From: Peptococcaceae bacterium 1109 | Lineage (GTDB): Bacteria; Bacillota; Limnochordia; Darwinibacteriales; Darwinibacteriaceae | Assembly (NCBI GenBank): GCA_001028815.1 | Contig: LDJB01000001.1 | Location: forward strand, 449,634-513,633 | Direction: 5' to 3' | Length of the DNA: 64,000 nt | Shown here: positions 50,423 to 59,793 of the stretch, piece after piece | How the letters are laid out: each line of letters starts with the position of its first letter | Position numbering within the stretch: the first letter of the stretch is position 1 | Notes under the pieces: model-generated | What the model saw: the letters and a program-made list of their open reading frames with translations, nothing else | Told to the model about the DNA's origin: nothing | Databases searched by the model: none | Translations under genes and position numbers: made by a program

Positions 50423-50448
50423 AAAACCAGGCATCTATGCCTGGTTTT
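50421..50448 (+). terminator. Terminator after rny
   Basis: AAAACCAGGCATctATGCCTGGTTTT. Confidence 0.75.
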
Positions 50449-50472
50449 CCCATACGTTAGGAGGAATGAACA

Positions 50473-51012
50473 GTGGAACGCACTGAGGGCGAACATCGCA
50501 TGGCAGATATGAGCTCGGAACAAGTAAACCTACTTATCTCATTGCTCATCAGGTTTCCACATGTTAGTGCGGTACACTATGAGCCGTCAGACCGCTCGCT
50601 GCGCTTTGTCTACCTGCTCAAGGACGTTCAGCGGGAGGAGCTGCACCGTTTTGCGGACACAGCCAAAGTTCACCTGCAGGCCTTTCACAGCATCTTGCCT
50701 CCCACTGCTCCTGAACCGCAAGTGGCCGCTATTCAGCACGAGCAATCGGAAGGCCTCTGGGTGCTCCAGATCCGCCGGGATGTCCTAAGCCTATCCTATG
50801 AGGAGCTCAACCTCATCAATGAGGTGGTGCAGCAATGCCTAGGCGAGGCGGTGATCTGCGACACCATGGAAAACATGGACGATGAGTATTTCGATGAGGG
50901 CATGGCCATAGCCGCACTCCTCTCCTCTGGTGGTGGGTTTGGCGATGAGAAGCTGTCAGGCTTTAGGGAAAAAGGCAGAGTGTTAGTATTCAGCACTCCG
51001 GTGAAGAGTTGA
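50473..51012 (+). CDS. Uncharacterised protein between rny and ymdB
   Basis: Open ORF, AGGAGG-like SD region, syntenic placement; no domain recognised. Confidence 0.75.
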   Translation: MERTEGEHRMADMSSEQVNLLISLLIRFPHVSAVHYEPSDRSLRFVYLLKDVQREELHRFADTAKVHLQAFHSILPPTAPEPQVAAIQHEQSEGLWVLQIRRDVLSLSYEELNLINEVVQQCLGEAVICDTMENMDDEYFDEGMAIAALLSSGGGFGDEKLSGFREKGRVLVFSTPVKS

Positions 51013-51021
51013 GGTGAGAGC

Positions 51022-51798
51022 ATGCGAGTTTTGATGCTAGGCGACATTTTTGGCAAGCCTGGAAGGAAGGTTACCGCCGAGTTCTTGCCTCAGCTGCAAG
51101 CTGAGTACGAGCCTGACCTGATTATCGCTAACGGGGAAAATGCCGCAGGAGGCTTTGGCCTGACTAAGAAGGTAGCTGAAGAACTGTTTTCCCTAGGTAT
51201 TCACGTTCTTACGAGTGGAAACCACATCTGGGACCAAAAGGAGATGGTTACATATATTGCCACAGAGCCCCGAGTGCTTCGGCCGGCGAACTATCCTCCG
51301 GGGGTGCCGGGGCAAGGGGTCTTCGTCCAGGAAGAAAAGTCACTGGCGGTGGTCAGCCTCAGTGGGCGAGTATACATGGATGGATTCGACTGCCCCTTTC
51401 GCACTATGGACAGCATTCTTGAGAACCTCCCTGACTCTGTGAAATATATTATTGTAGATTTTCACGGAGAAGCCACTTCCGAGAAGATCGCACTAGGCTA
51501 CTATCTCGATGGCAGGGTAAGTGCACTAGCGGGGACCCATACCCACGTACCCACTGCGGACCTGCGCATCCTACCTGAGGGTACCGCCTACGTCACTGAT
51601 CTGGGGATGTGCGGGCCACTTGATGGAGTCTTGGGCGTGGAGCGGGAAGAAGTTATCGGAAAATTCCTCACACAAATGCCCACGCGCTTTAAGGTGGCCA
51701 AAGGGCCAGCTCAGCTGTGGGGTGCGCTGATCGATCTCAACGATCAAGGCCAAGCTGTTAAAGTAAAACGCGTGGAACGATATAATTTTAACATCTGA
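51022..51798 (+). CDS. ymdB: YmdB-family metallophosphoesterase
   Basis: MRVLMLGDIFGKPGRK, IIANGENAAGGFGLT, GNHIWDQKE, GTHTHVPTAD. Confidence 0.95.
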   Translation: MRVLMLGDIFGKPGRKVTAEFLPQLQAEYEPDLIIANGENAAGGFGLTKKVAEELFSLGIHVLTSGNHIWDQKEMVTYIATEPRVLRPANYPPGVPGQGVFVQEEKSLAVVSLSGRVYMDGFDCPFRTMDSILENLPDSVKYIIVDFHGEATSEKIALGYYLDGRVSALAGTHTHVPTADLRILPEGTAYVTDLGMCGPLDGVLGVEREEVIGKFLTQMPTRFKVAKGPAQLWGALIDLNDQGQAVKVKRVERYNFNI

Positions 51799-51887
51799 AA
51801 AGAGGAATTTACGAGAAAACCTCTAAATATATATCAAGCAATGGCTCAATTCAACCGCGTAGTGCTTTTACCAAAGGAGGTTCTAAC

Positions 51888-52148
51888 ATGGATGTATTAA
51901 AAGTTTCGGCAAAGTCTGTTCCGAACGCAGTGGCGGGGGCTCTAGCAGGGGTGCTGCGAGAGAAGGGACGGGCTGAAATCCAGGCGATCGGTGCAGGCGC
52001 ACTCAACCAGGCGGTCAAAGCGGTGGCCATCGCACGGGGATTTGTGGCTCCTAGCGGAGTTGATTTGGTATGTATTCCCGCTTTTACTGATATTGTGATC
52101 GACAATGAAGAACGGACTGCCATCAAACTGATTGTGGAACCACGATAG
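51888..52148 (+). CDS. spoVS: Stage V sporulation protein S
   Basis: MDVLKVSAKSVPNAVAGALAGVLREKGRAEIQAIGAGALNQAVKAVAIARGFVAPSGVDLVCIPAFTDI. Confidence 0.97.
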   Translation: MDVLKVSAKSVPNAVAGALAGVLREKGRAEIQAIGAGALNQAVKAVAIARGFVAPSGVDLVCIPAFTDIVIDNEERTAIKLIVEPR

Positions 52149-52151
52149 CAC

Positions 52152-52176
52152 AAAGGCCTGCCCCCGGGGCAGGCTT
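52152..52176 (+). terminator. Terminator after spoVS
   Basis: AAAGGCCTGCCCC-cg-GGGCAGGCTTT. Confidence 0.7.
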
Positions 52177-52215
52177 TCGTCATAATACGGGAATTGCAAG
52201 CATGGAGGGGTCTTA

Positions 52216-53154
52216 TTGATCATCTTTGACGGACACATTGATACATTGCTGCAGATGCTGCATAGCGGGAAAAACCTCTCGGACTCGGAAGGGCATGTAA
52301 GCCTAGAGAAGCTAATCGAAGGGCGGGTTTCCGCCCAAATTTTTGCTGTTTTTGTGGAACCTGTTTTTTGCCAGGGCATGGCACTACACAGGGGCCTTGA
52401 AATGATCGACTTGTTTTGGGGAATGCTCGCGGAGAATCCAGAAGCGTTGGGTTTTGCAGGCAGCGGCAGCGCGGTACGGGACCTTCACAAACAGGGTAAG
52501 GTGGCCTGTATGCTAGCATTGGAAGGTGGAGAAGTCCTCCAAGGCAGCCTGGCCCATCTGCGGACGCTTTACCGCCTGGGGGTGCGGATTCTCACTCTTA
52601 CCTGGAACTACCGCAACGCTCTCGGGAACGGCCAGGCCGAAGGCACAGAAAGCGGGGGTTTGAGTCCCTTTGGCCGAGCTGTAGTGAAGGAGATGAACCG
52701 GCTGGGCATGCTGATTGACGTTTCCCACCTTAATGAGCCTGGCTTCTGGGATGTGCTTGAGCTCAGCGAGGCACCGGTGATCGCTTCTCATTCTTGCGCC
52801 CGGGTACTTAGGGATCATCCTCGGAACCTGACTGACGATCAAATCCGGGCAATAGCTGCCAAAGGCGGGGTAATCGGGGTCAACTTCTACCCGGGATTCC
52901 TCACCGAGGAGGGTGAAGCCACCCTGGACGATGTGATAAACCACATCGAGCACTTCATTGCCGTTGGCGGAGAGGACTGTGTAGGCCTAGGTTCTGATTT
53001 TGATGGGATTGACTCCACACCCGGGCAGCTGGCTGACTGCAGCACCCTGCCTAGAATTGCCCACCGCTTAGCGGAGCGAGGTTGGCCGAGAGAACTAATC
53101 GCCAAGGTGATGGGAGAGAACTTCCTGCGCATCACTGAACGGGTTCTCGGTTAA
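52216..53154 (+). CDS. Membrane dipeptidase (M19 family)
   Basis: FDGHIDTLLQM, ALEGGEVL, LIDVSHL, SHSCARVLRDHPRNL, GLGSDFDGI. Confidence 0.94.
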   Translation: MIIFDGHIDTLLQMLHSGKNLSDSEGHVSLEKLIEGRVSAQIFAVFVEPVFCQGMALHRGLEMIDLFWGMLAENPEALGFAGSGSAVRDLHKQGKVACMLALEGGEVLQGSLAHLRTLYRLGVRILTLTWNYRNALGNGQAEGTESGGLSPFGRAVVKEMNRLGMLIDVSHLNEPGFWDVLELSEAPVIASHSCARVLRDHPRNLTDDQIRAIAAKGGVIGVNFYPGFLTEEGEATLDDVINHIEHFIAVGGEDCVGLGSDFDGIDSTPGQLADCSTLPRIAHRLAERGWPRELIAKVMGENFLRITERVLG

Positions 53155-53194
53155 ACTAACCCCGACACTATGATGGTGGGAAGGGGGTCAGTCT

Positions 53195-53404
53195 ATGAGT
53201 GTCATTAAAGTGGTTGAGCTTGTGGGCCAGTCCACAGAGGGCTGGGAAGAGGCTGTCTCTGAAGCAGTGCGGGAGGCTGCCAAGACCATCCGGCACATCA
53301 GTGGGGTGGAGGTTCTCAACTGGACCGGTGATGTGGACGAGAATGGTGAGATTGTAGAATATAAAGCGGATGTGCAGATTGCGTTCCGCGTAGAGGACAC
53401 GTAG
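53195..53404 (+). CDS. Dodecin family protein
   Basis: 69 aa, VIKVVELVGQSTEGWEEAVSEAVREAAKTIRHISGVEV. Confidence 0.93.
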   Translation: MSVIKVVELVGQSTEGWEEAVSEAVREAAKTIRHISGVEVLNWTGDVDENGEIVEYKADVQIAFRVEDT

Positions 53405-53408
53405 AGAT

Positions 53409-53438
53409 AAGGCGGCTCGGATAAGGGAGCCGCCTTTT
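53409..53438 (+). terminator. Terminator after dodecin
   Basis: GGCGGCTC-ggataagg-GAGCCGCC followed by TTTT. Confidence 0.8.
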
Positions 53439-53470
53439 GGCTATACTACCCCTAAAACCAATGAAATGGG

Positions 53471-53812
53471 GTGGCAGGAATGGATTGGCTTGGTGCCGTG
53501 GTGCGGTTTGTTGTCTCAGCACTCGTCCTTATGCTGGTGGGGCTGATCGTCCCAGGGTTCGGCACTCTCGGATTCTGGCAGGCCCTCTTGGCCGCTATCG
53601 TGATTGCGGCCATGGGCTGGGTGGTGGAAAGCGTCTTCGGGAGAAACATCTCTCCCTACGGCCGAGGGATAGTTGGCTTCTTGGTGTCTGCAGCAGTTAT
53701 CTGGGCTGCGCAGTTTTTCGTGCCAGAGATGTCCGTATCCCTCATCGGTGCGCTCATCGCTGCCTTTGCCATTGGGGTTATTGACATGTTTGTACCTACT
53801 GCAATTCGGTAA
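53471..53812 (+). CDS. Phage-holin-like/YvlD-type four-TM membrane protein
   Basis: Small hydrophobic protein; VVRFVVSALVLMLVGLIVPGFGTLGFWQALLAAIVIAAMGW. Confidence 0.75.
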   Translation: MAGMDWLGAVVRFVVSALVLMLVGLIVPGFGTLGFWQALLAAIVIAAMGWVVESVFGRNISPYGRGIVGFLVSAAVIWAAQFFVPEMSVSLIGALIAAFAIGVIDMFVPTAIR

Positions 53813-53827
53813 CTTCGCCAAGTCGCA

Positions 53828-53860
53828 AAGCGCTCTTTGCCGTTAAAGGGCGCTTCTTTG
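53828..53860 (+). terminator. Stem-loop/terminator
   Basis: AAGCGCTCTTT-gccgtt-AAAGGGCGCTT followed by CTTTG. Confidence 0.6.
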
Positions 53861-53885
53861 CGTATCTCTTAGTAGGAGAAATGGG

Positions 53886-55358
53886 ATGAAACAGGCAAAA
53901 CCGGCTGTTAAGAAGCTTGCGGAAAACTTGGACTTCATCAAGGAAAAGCTGGGCTACGGAGTCACTTTTGATCTGTTGGTTCGGGAGATTACGGTCGGGG
54001 GCAAGCGGGCCGCCCTTGTCTTTCTTGACGGCTTTGTGAACGACAATGCGGTCATTGAGATCATGAAGCGCCTCTTAGACGTCCCCCGGGGTGGACTGGC
54101 GGTGAATGCAGCGGAGCACGTGCTCCACGATTATCTCCCTTTTTTCGAAGTGAGCTGGGTAGAAGACTTGAATGAGGCCTGCAATGAAGTCCTCGCGGGC
54201 CCAATGCTTCTTCTCATAGACGGTCTTGCTAAGATTTTTGTGGTAGACGTCCGCCAGTATCAGGTACGGAGCATCGAGGAACCGGACCTCGAGAGGGTAA
54301 CCAGAGGTTCGCGCGAAGGCTTTGTGGAAACTGGGCTGTTTAACGTGAACCTCATTCGCCGGCGGGTGAGGGATCCAAATCTCCGTTTTGAAGTGCTCAC
54401 AGTGGGTGAACGTTCTCAAACGGATATCATGGTGGGGTACATCGCGGATATCGCCAGCCCAGAGATAGTCGCTGAGGTGAAGGAGCGCATCAGTCATATT
54501 GACCGCGATGCAATTCCCATGGGTGGTAAGAACCTCGAGGAATACATCCTGGGCACTAAACTCAATCCCCTGCCTGTCACACGCTATACGGAGCGCCCCG
54601 ATGTGGCCGCGGCCCACTTGTACGAGGGGCACGTGATCATTATTGTGGATACCACTCCCTTCGCCTTAATTGTGCCCAGCACTCTTTGGCATTTCACCCA
54701 GCACGCAGAAGAGTACTTCCAAAATCCCCCAGTGGGGACGTACCTCCGCTGGGTGCGCACTCTGGGTATCTTCCTGTCTCTTGTTCTGATCCCCGTGTGG
54801 TATCTTTTGGCCACAAGCTCAAGTCTTCCCGAATGGATCAACTTCATTGGGCCCAAGGAGCCCGGCAGGGTGCCCCTCTGGCTGCAGTTTCTCATGCTGG
54901 AAATCGGGTTGGACCTGCTGCGTATGGCCCTGGTGCATACCCCCAATGCCTTGGCAACGTCCCTCGGTTTGGTGGGGGCCATCCTCTTAGGGGAGCTGGC
55001 CATTGAAACAGGGCTCTTCACTTCAGAGGCCATCCTTTATACAGCCTTGGTGGCGGTAGGTACCTTTGCCACGCCCAGTTTGGAATTTTCCCTAGCCATA
55101 AGGCTTTTCCGCTATTTCTTGTTCTTAGGAAGCGTCCTGTTTCGCTGGTGGGGTTTGGGAGGAGCATTCCTGATCTCCATTTTGATAATGGGCCTGACAA
55201 AGTCCTTCGGAGTGCCCTATCTCTGGCCTCTGATCCCCTTTGACTGGCCTGCTCTCCTGCGCATCATCTTCCGCTATCCCATTCCCAATGTGTCAATCAG
55301 GCCCCGCATGACCAAACCCGGGGACATGTGGGCAACCCCGCGACACAAGCGTCGCTAA
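53886..55358 (+). CDS. spoVAF: GerA-superfamily spore germination protein, SpoVAF-like
   Basis: LVREITVGGKRAALVFLDGFVND, C-terminal multi-TM GerA domain. Confidence 0.85.
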   Translation: MKQAKPAVKKLAENLDFIKEKLGYGVTFDLLVREITVGGKRAALVFLDGFVNDNAVIEIMKRLLDVPRGGLAVNAAEHVLHDYLPFFEVSWVEDLNEACNEVLAGPMLLLIDGLAKIFVVDVRQYQVRSIEEPDLERVTRGSREGFVETGLFNVNLIRRRVRDPNLRFEVLTVGERSQTDIMVGYIADIASPEIVAEVKERISHIDRDAIPMGGKNLEEYILGTKLNPLPVTRYTERPDVAAAHLYEGHVIIIVDTTPFALIVPSTLWHFTQHAEEYFQNPPVGTYLRWVRTLGIFLSLVLIPVWYLLATSSSLPEWINFIGPKEPGRVPLWLQFLMLEIGLDLLRMALVHTPNALATSLGLVGAILLGELAIETGLFTSEAILYTALVAVGTFATPSLEFSLAIRLFRYFLFLGSVLFRWWGLGGAFLISILIMGLTKSFGVPYLWPLIPFDWPALLRIIFRYPIPNVSIRPRMTKPGDMWATPRHKRR

Positions 55359-55372
55359 CGGGGGGTGGGGAA

Positions 55373-56287
55373 ATGGAACAGGTCATCGGGGTCCCCAGAG
55401 GGTTGGATTACTACCTATTCTATCCCTTCTGGCAGCATTTTCTTGCGAGTTTGGGCCTGGGAACTGTGGTCTCACCGCCCACCAACAAGGCCATCGTGGA
55501 CCTCGGCGCAACACACGCCGTGGATGGGTGCTGCCTACCTCTGAAGGTCTACTTGGGCCATGTATTAACCCTTGCGGAGCAGGGGATCACCGCGTTCTTC
55601 GTCCCGCGGATCGTGGGCATCGCCAGAAGAGAATACATATGCCCCTATTTCCTGGGGCTTCCTGATTTCATCTCCCACTATCTACCCAGGAAAGGTACGG
55701 AAGTGATTTCCCCGGTTGTGGACTTCCGCCGAGGGGAGTTGGCCGCTGCAAAAGAACTGATCCGCTTTGGTGCTCGCTACGTCCCGTGGCCTGAGGCTGC
55801 CCGGGCGTACTATAGTGCCTGGCTGGCCTTTCGCTCATGGCGGCAGCGCCAAATCACCGCCGTTGCTCCGGAGAGGCTAACGGTGTTAGTCTTGGGGCAC
55901 CGCTATCTCGTGGATGACAGTTTCCTCAATCAAGGTGTTATGGGCCGGCTCCATCAGGCAGGGGCCCAGGCCATCACCTCTTACCAACTCCCCGAGGCGT
56001 TCCTCAGCAAAGGGGCCAAGCGATTAGGGAAGCGCATGTTCTGGACATCGGGGCGCCAGTCCTTGGGTGCTCTAGAGGAGTGTCTGGGCAAGGTGGATGG
56101 GGTCATTACGTTGGCTGCTTTTGCCTGCGGGACAGACTCCCTGGTGACCGACTTGATCCAGCGCCGAGCGCGACAGGCGGGGGTTCCCAACCTTCTCCTC
56201 TATGTGGACGAGCAGACTGGGGAGGCGGGGATCGGTACGCGGTTGGAAGCATTTGTAGACATGCTGGTGAGGAGCAAACAGAGGTGA
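55373..56287 (+). CDS. DUF2229-like / 2-hydroxyacyl-CoA dehydratase-type protein
   Basis: IGVPRGLDYYLFYPFWQHFLASLG, DGCCLPLKVYLGH, YICPYFLGLPD, YVDEQTGEAGIGTRLEAFVDM. Confidence 0.82.
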   Translation: MEQVIGVPRGLDYYLFYPFWQHFLASLGLGTVVSPPTNKAIVDLGATHAVDGCCLPLKVYLGHVLTLAEQGITAFFVPRIVGIARREYICPYFLGLPDFISHYLPRKGTEVISPVVDFRRGELAAAKELIRFGARYVPWPEAARAYYSAWLAFRSWRQRQITAVAPERLTVLVLGHRYLVDDSFLNQGVMGRLHQAGAQAITSYQLPEAFLSKGAKRLGKRMFWTSGRQSLGALEECLGKVDGVITLAAFACGTDSLVTDLIQRRARQAGVPNLLLYVDEQTGEAGIGTRLEAFVDMLVRSKQR

Positions 56288-57375
56288 AGATCACATTTCC
56301 CCACATGGGTTCGCTCTACATTGCGGTGGAAGCCCTTTTGCAGGAGTTGGGCCACGATGTTGTGGTTCCTCCACCAACTACCAAGAGGACGCTAGAACTG
56401 GGAGTTAGGTACGGGCCGGAAGTGGCCTGCCTGCCCTTTAAGGTCATGATTGGCAACCTATTGGAGGCCCGGGCTCTAGGGGCAGATACAGTCCTGATGA
56501 TTGGCGGCACCGGCCCGTGCCGGTTGGGTTACTACGCGGAAGTGCAGCGCCAGATTTTGGAAGAGCTGGGCACTGGGTTAGAGGTGCTGGTGTTAGAGCA
56601 GCCTCTCGAAAACCCGGCCCGCCTTCGGGGGGATTTGCGTGAGCTTTTCCGCGGACGGCGGGTGAGCAGGTTGCCCTGGGCGCTGTATATTGCTTGGGAG
56701 AAGCTGAAGGCATGCGAGGCATTGGAGGAGCTAGCTCTAGTGGTGCGGCCTCGGGAAAAGGCCCTTGGCCTCACTAGCCAAGTGCTTGCCCAGGCACTTA
56801 GGGAGGTCCGGGAGGCTGGGGGAGTGCGCGCGGTGCACCAAGCACTGAAGCTGGGTAAGGTAGCCCTGAGAGACACTGGCGCCCCAGGGAAGGATAGGGT
56901 GCACCGCATCGGCGTGGTGGGAGAGATCTACACAGTCTTAGAGCCCTTCGTCAATCTTCGCCTTGAAGAGCGCCTCGGACAGCTTGGCGCTGAAGTGGTG
57001 CGCACTATTAGTGTCGTGGAATGGGTGAGAAATCATGTGCTCAAAGGAAGTGTTGGGCTTTACAAGACCACTAAGCTAGAGCGCTCCGCCGTGGGGTACC
57101 TTCGGGGCTGGATTGGCGGCCATGGCCTCGAGTCTGTTGCTCGAGCTAACGACTTAGCCGCAGACGGTGTGGATGGGGTAGTACACATTTTGCCCTTCAC
57201 CTGTATGCCTGAGGTAGTGGCCCAGGCCATCCTGGAGGGCGTTGCCCGGGATCGTGAGGTTCCCATCCTCAGCTTGGTTGTGGACGAGCACACGGCGGAA
57301 GCGGGTTTCCAGACTCGCCTGGAAGCCTTTATGGACCTCATCCGGCGTAGCGAAAGGTGGGCTGTCCATGTGTGA
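56284..57375 (+). CDS. 2-hydroxyacyl-CoA dehydratase-like protein, paralogue of preceding gene
   Basis: GTGA overlap start; VACLPFKVMIGN, GPCRLGYYAEVQ, VDEHTAEAGFQTRLEAFMDL. Confidence 0.82.
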   Translation: MKITFPHMGSLYIAVEALLQELGHDVVVPPPTTKRTLELGVRYGPEVACLPFKVMIGNLLEARALGADTVLMIGGTGPCRLGYYAEVQRQILEELGTGLEVLVLEQPLENPARLRGDLRELFRGRRVSRLPWALYIAWEKLKACEALEELALVVRPREKALGLTSQVLAQALREVREAGGVRAVHQALKLGKVALRDTGAPGKDRVHRIGVVGEIYTVLEPFVNLRLEERLGQLGAEVVRTISVVEWVRNHVLKGSVGLYKTTKLERSAVGYLRGWIGGHGLESVARANDLAADGVDGVVHILPFTCMPEVVAQAILEGVARDREVPILSLVVDEHTAEAGFQTRLEAFMDLIRRSERWAVHV

Positions 57376-58348
57376 GAGGGCGGTGTTTCTCGGCGTGGAT
57401 CTTGGTTCAGTGAGCACAAACCTGGTCCTGCTAGATCCCTACACAGACGAAGTAGTGGTCAAGCTCTACCTTCGCACCAATGGTGCTCCCATCCAGGCAC
57501 TGGTGAAGGGCATGAAACAACTTGCGGATAGAGGTCCTTGGGAAGTGTTGGGAGTGGGAACCACGGGGAGCGGCCGCCAGCTGGCAGCTGCCATTCTCGG
57601 TGCAGACGTGGTTAAGAATGAGATTACTGCCCACGCGGTGGCTGCCATCAAGCACAACCCCGCCACATCCACTGTGATTGAAATCGGGGGACAGGATTCC
57701 AAAATCATTCTGATACGGAACGGGGTTGTACATGACTTCGCCATGAACACTATCTGCGCGGCAGGTACTGGTGCGTTCCTCGACCAGCAGGCAGCTAGGC
57801 TGGGGATAGCCATCGAGGAGTTTGGAAATCTGGCTCTCCAGAGTCAGCATGCGGTGAGAATAGCGGGGCGCTGCACAGTGTTTGCGGAGTCAGATATGAT
57901 TCACAAACAGCAGCTAGGCCACGGCGTGGCGGACATTCTCGCGGGGCTTTGCCAAGCCATGGTGCGCAATTATCTCAGTAATGTGGCGAAGGGAAAGCGC
58001 ATTGCCCCAGTGGTGCTTTTTCAGGGAGGCGTTGCTGCGAACACCGGCATCCGGAAAGCCCTCGAGAGTGCCTTGGGGATGGAGGTGGAGGTGCCGGACC
58101 ACTACGACGTGATGGGGGCAGTGGGGGCAGCAGTGCTGGCCAAGGAACGCTGGACAGGAGCTTCCCGAACCCGCTTTGCCGGCTTTGCCATCGGGGACAG
58201 CTCCTTTGCCAGTACGAGCTGGGAGTGCAGTGACTGTCCAAATCACTGTGAAATAGTCCAGATCGCCCGCGATGGGACGCCCTTAGCCTGCTGGGGTTCT
58301 CGCTGCGGAAAGCACCAGCTTGCAGGGGTCGAAAATGGCTCTGCTTAG
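57368..58348 (+). CDS. BadF/BcrA-family ATPase, acyl-CoA dehydratase activase
   Basis: FLGVDLGSVSTNLVLLD, GTTGSGRQLA, IEIGGQDSKIILI, NTICAAGTGAFLDQQAARLGI; C-terminal CSDCPNHCE. Confidence 0.93.
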   Translation: MCERAVFLGVDLGSVSTNLVLLDPYTDEVVVKLYLRTNGAPIQALVKGMKQLADRGPWEVLGVGTTGSGRQLAAAILGADVVKNEITAHAVAAIKHNPATSTVIEIGGQDSKIILIRNGVVHDFAMNTICAAGTGAFLDQQAARLGIAIEEFGNLALQSQHAVRIAGRCTVFAESDMIHKQQLGHGVADILAGLCQAMVRNYLSNVAKGKRIAPVVLFQGGVAANTGIRKALESALGMEVEVPDHYDVMGAVGAAVLAKERWTGASRTRFAGFAIGDSSFASTSWECSDCPNHCEIVQIARDGTPLACWGSRCGKHQLAGVENGSA

Positions 58349-58363
58349 TGCAGGGCCTTTTTG
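58337..58363 (+). terminator. Terminator overlapping activase stop codon
   Basis: GGCTCTGC-ttagt-GCAGGGCC followed by TTTTTGTT. Confidence 0.7.
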
Positions 58364-58391
58364 TTGTCCCAAGATATGGCTTGTGGTATGA

Positions 58392-59045
58392 TTGATTAGA
58401 ACCTCCACGCGAAGGGAGATGCCTTCGATGCTTGATTTCCAGGCACTGCTGCTGGGAATCCCCGCACTGCTCCTTGCCATATCAGTGCACGAGTTTGCCC
58501 ATGGCTATGCAGCATACTTGTTGGGTGATCCTACAGCGAAATACCAAGGCCGGCTGACCCTCAATCCCCTGGCCCATCTCGACCCCATCGGTGCAATCAT
58601 GCTTTTAGTCTTCCGGTTTGGCTGGGCAAAACCTGTACAGATCAACCCGGCGTACTTCAAGAACCGCAAGCAGGGAACCTTAATCGTCTCCCTCGCGGGC
58701 CCGCTGTCGAACATCATTATGGCATGGCTGTTTTACAACTTGTGGCGGATTATACCCTATTATCTCCCCACGGCTACTTTGGCGCGCACTACCTACCTGT
58801 TCCTATACATCAATGTCCAGTATAATCTGGGCCTGGCTGCCTTTAACCTCCTTCCCATCCCGCCCTTAGATGGATCGAAAGTGGTGGCCAGCGTGCTTCC
58901 GCCCAAGTGGGAATACACGTTCCTGCGGCTTTCCATGTACGGTCCATTCCTGTTAATGCTGCTGCTCTGGACCGGTATGGCCCAGCGGATGCTAAATCCC
59001 GTCTTTAACACTCTAGCGCGGCTTATTTCCCGCCTGTCTTTTTAG
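58392..59045 (+). CDS. Site-2 protease family (M50) membrane protein
   Basis: AISVHEFAHGYAAYLLGDPTAKYQGRLTLNPLAHLDPIG, NLLPIPPLDGSKV. Confidence 0.95.
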   Translation: MIRTSTRREMPSMLDFQALLLGIPALLLAISVHEFAHGYAAYLLGDPTAKYQGRLTLNPLAHLDPIGAIMLLVFRFGWAKPVQINPAYFKNRKQGTLIVSLAGPLSNIIMAWLFYNLWRIIPYYLPTATLARTTYLFLYINVQYNLGLAAFNLLPIPPLDGSKVVASVLPPKWEYTFLRLSMYGPFLLMLLLWTGMAQRMLNPVFNTLARLISRLSF

Positions 59046-59780
59046 GTGAAGTACATGGGTTACGTAGTTAAGCTGGAAGCATACGAAGGCCCCTTTGATT
59101 TGCTCCTCGACCTGATTGAGCAGAACCAGGTGGACATCTTGGACATACCCATTGCGGTCATCACCGAACAGTACCTGGAGTACCTCCATACGATGCAGGA
59201 ACGGGACCTGGCTATTGGGGGAGAGTTCTTAGTTATGGCCGCCACCTTGATCCGGATCAAGGCCAAGATGCTCCTTCCCCCAGAAGAGGTGGAGGAGGAA
59301 GAGGAGGAGCTAGAGGAACGGGACCCCAGGGAAGTGCTGGTGGAACAGCTCCTGCGCTACAAAGCATTCAAGGAAGTCGCGGCCAAGCTCACGGAGGGCT
59401 ACAACAGTGCCACGGGTTACTACACTCGGGGTGCGGTTCTGCCTCGGAGCGTTAAAACGCCCATTTTCACAAACTTGATCGGCAGCGTAACTCCCCGGGA
59501 CCTTGCATCCATGTTTGCTCAGCTGCTGAAGGATCTCCATGCAGAACCGCCAAGCCAGACCATTGTGCAGCGCATCTCCGTGGCCCAACGACTGGCAGAG
59601 ATCCGCATCTCCCTGGTGGGGCGGGACCGGATCGCCTTTAGCGAGTTGCTCCAGAAAAAGACCAGAGCTGAAGTGGTCGTCACCTTCCTGGCGGTTTTGG
59701 AACTCGTTCGCCTCCGGGAGATCCGGGTTCGCCAAACGTCGACTTTTGGTTATATCGAAATCGTGCCAGAATATCCATGA
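59046..59780 (+). CDS. scpA: Segregation and condensation protein A
   Basis: YEGPFDLLLDLIEQNQVDILDIPIAVITEQYLEYL. Confidence 0.96.
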   Translation: MKYMGYVVKLEAYEGPFDLLLDLIEQNQVDILDIPIAVITEQYLEYLHTMQERDLAIGGEFLVMAATLIRIKAKMLLPPEEVEEEEEELEERDPREVLVEQLLRYKAFKEVAAKLTEGYNSATGYYTRGAVLPRSVKTPIFTNLIGSVTPRDLASMFAQLLKDLHAEPPSQTIVQRISVAQRLAEIRISLVGRDRIAFSELLQKKTRAEVVVTFLAVLELVRLREIRVRQTSTFGYIEIVPEYP

Positions 59781-59793
59781 GGGGGGATAGATC

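Noticed and set aside
49622-50434. 270-aa minus-strand ORF opposite rny
   Set aside because: Antisense shadow of the conserved KH/HD region of RNase Y.
51801-51828. SigH-like promoter (AGAGGAATT-12-TCTAAAT) upstream of spoVS
   Set aside because: The -35 fits well but the -10 does not match fully, and the segment can also fold as a ymdB 3' hairpin; too weak to list.
56080-56283. N-terminal extension of the 431-aa ORF
   Set aside because: Overlaps the preceding gene out of frame; conserved sequence starts at GTG 56284.
57242-57367. N-terminal extension of the activase ORF
   Set aside because: Overlaps the upstream gene; ASKHA domain begins after ATG 57368.
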